Shown here piece after piece: positions 23,332-23,775 of a stretch of DNA of 23,775 nucleotides (position 1 is the first letter of the stretch; the number at the start of each line of letters is the position of its first letter). The translations under genes and the position numbers were made by a program. Location: assembly GCF_024699075.1 (NCBI RefSeq), contig NZ_JAILQF010000113.1, forward strand, positions 1-23,775, read 5' to 3'. Origin of the DNA: Butyrivibrio sp. (lineage in GTDB: Bacteria; Bacillota_A; Clostridia; Lachnospirales; Lachnospiraceae). A model generated the notes under the pieces. It ran no database searches, had not been told where the DNA came from, and was given only the letters and a program-made list of their open reading frames with translations.

Positions 23332-23775
23332 TGAAGGAGATACAAACGTAGCACAGGCAGCAGGTGAAGAGGCAAAGGGGGATACTGTTCAGACAGATAG
23401 TGAAGCTCCTTTGATCGACCTTTCAGCTTATGACATCTCACAATCCCAGCTTGGAACAGTAAACGCAGATGGCCTTAGAGAGATCACAGCGATCGCAGAT
23501 CTTACACCTCACTCAGAGCTTCTTGAGTACATTGAGCCATCACTTGAAGCTGCAGGACTTAAGGTTGTACTTGTAGCTACAGCTGCAGACTCTACAACAC
23601 TTGAAAAGACACAGAATGGAGAGATCGACTTCAGCTTCTATGCACACTGGCCATATGTAAACGATCAGAATGAAACTAATGGTTTTAGTGTAGTTAATGC
23701 AGGAGACATTCATGTTGAGCCTATAAGAGCATATTCGGATAAGTATACATCAGTAGATGAGATATCTGATGGTGA
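23246..23775 (+). CDS. metQ: Methionine-type ABC transporter, substrate-binding lipoprotein (MetQ/NlpA-like), partial
   Basis: Translation from ATG 23246, preceded by AAAGGAGGAAA, gives a lipoprotein signal peptide (MKKNLTKTLKIVTTALVSTA then lipobox LAGC) and a Glu/Ala-rich linker. The NlpA-fold follows with ITAIADLTPHSELLEYIEP, GEIDFSFYAHWPYV and IHVEPIRAYSDKY. These correspond to MetQ PHaEIL, NyFQHxpyL and hvePmxlYS motifs. The pocket motif FYAH differs from the usual YFQH, so ligand preference may differ from L-methionine. The gene runs off the right edge after 176 codons. Its first 86 bases overlap the extended end of metI in another frame. Confidence 0.88.
   Translation, partial: MKKNLTKTLKIVTTALVSTAMLAGCSQTSEGDTNVAQAAGEEAKGDTVQTDSEAPLIDLSAYDISQSQLGTVNADGLREITAIADLTPHSELLEYIEPSLEAAGLKVVLVATAADSTTLEKTQNGEIDFSFYAHWPYVNDQNETNGFSVVNAGDIHVEPIRAYSDKYTSVDEISDG

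Overview
The window reads like a chromosomal stretch of an anaerobic Firmicute, most likely Lachnospiraceae of the Butyrivibrio/Pseudobutyrivibrio type. This rests on moderately AT-rich DNA, strong AGGAGG-type ribosome binding sites, Ser/Asp/Glu-rich lipoproteins, a two-subunit iron-sulfur serine dehydratase and a DUF5692-type membrane protein. The taxon is inferred from gene content, not from a marker gene. All genes were read by eye from sequence and motifs; no database search was run.

Layout. Positions 1-132 hold the end of an esterase-like gene followed by a terminator. Positions 265-4400 carry a zinc-uptake region: a small Cys/His membrane protein behind a promoter with a Fur-family-like palindrome, then znuA-znuC-znuB and a lipoprotein with a CC-containing domain, preceded by a Zur-box-like palindrome and closed by a strong terminator. 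Next come a minus-strand GH30 glycosidase lipoprotein (4493-6280), the sdaAB-sdaAA serine dehydratase pair (6515-8150), a minus-strand LacX-type aldose epimerase whose 3' end has spawned degenerate tandem repeats, a minus-strand RsiV-like lipoprotein (9307-11046) and a DUF5692-type membrane protein (11420-12541).

From 12750 to the right edge the genes centre on sulfur amino acids: metK (SAM synthetase), an mccA-like/mccB-like pair (homocysteine to cystathionine to cysteine), a compact nitrogenase-like cluster (NifD-like, NifK-like, NifX-like, NifB-like radical SAM, NifH-like; 16585-21649), then a MetNIQ-type ABC transporter running off the window.

The nitrogenase-like cluster is the main point of interest. 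The NifD/NifK-like subunits keep all P-cluster cysteines and the cofactor cysteine, the NifH-like protein keeps its [4Fe-4S] cysteines, and NifB is present, so a complex iron-sulfur cofactor is likely. There is no NifE/NifN, and the residues needed for N2 reduction (Av alpha-Gln191, alpha-His195 and apparently alpha-His442) are replaced. With metK, mccAB and metNIQ around it, the best hypothesis is a reductive C-S bond-cleaving enzyme for sulfur salvage, related in concept to methylthio-alkane reductase (MarBHDK) of Rhodospirillum rubrum but with a different gene order (D-K-X-B-H) and a methionine/cysteine-metabolism neighbourhood. The substrate is unknown.
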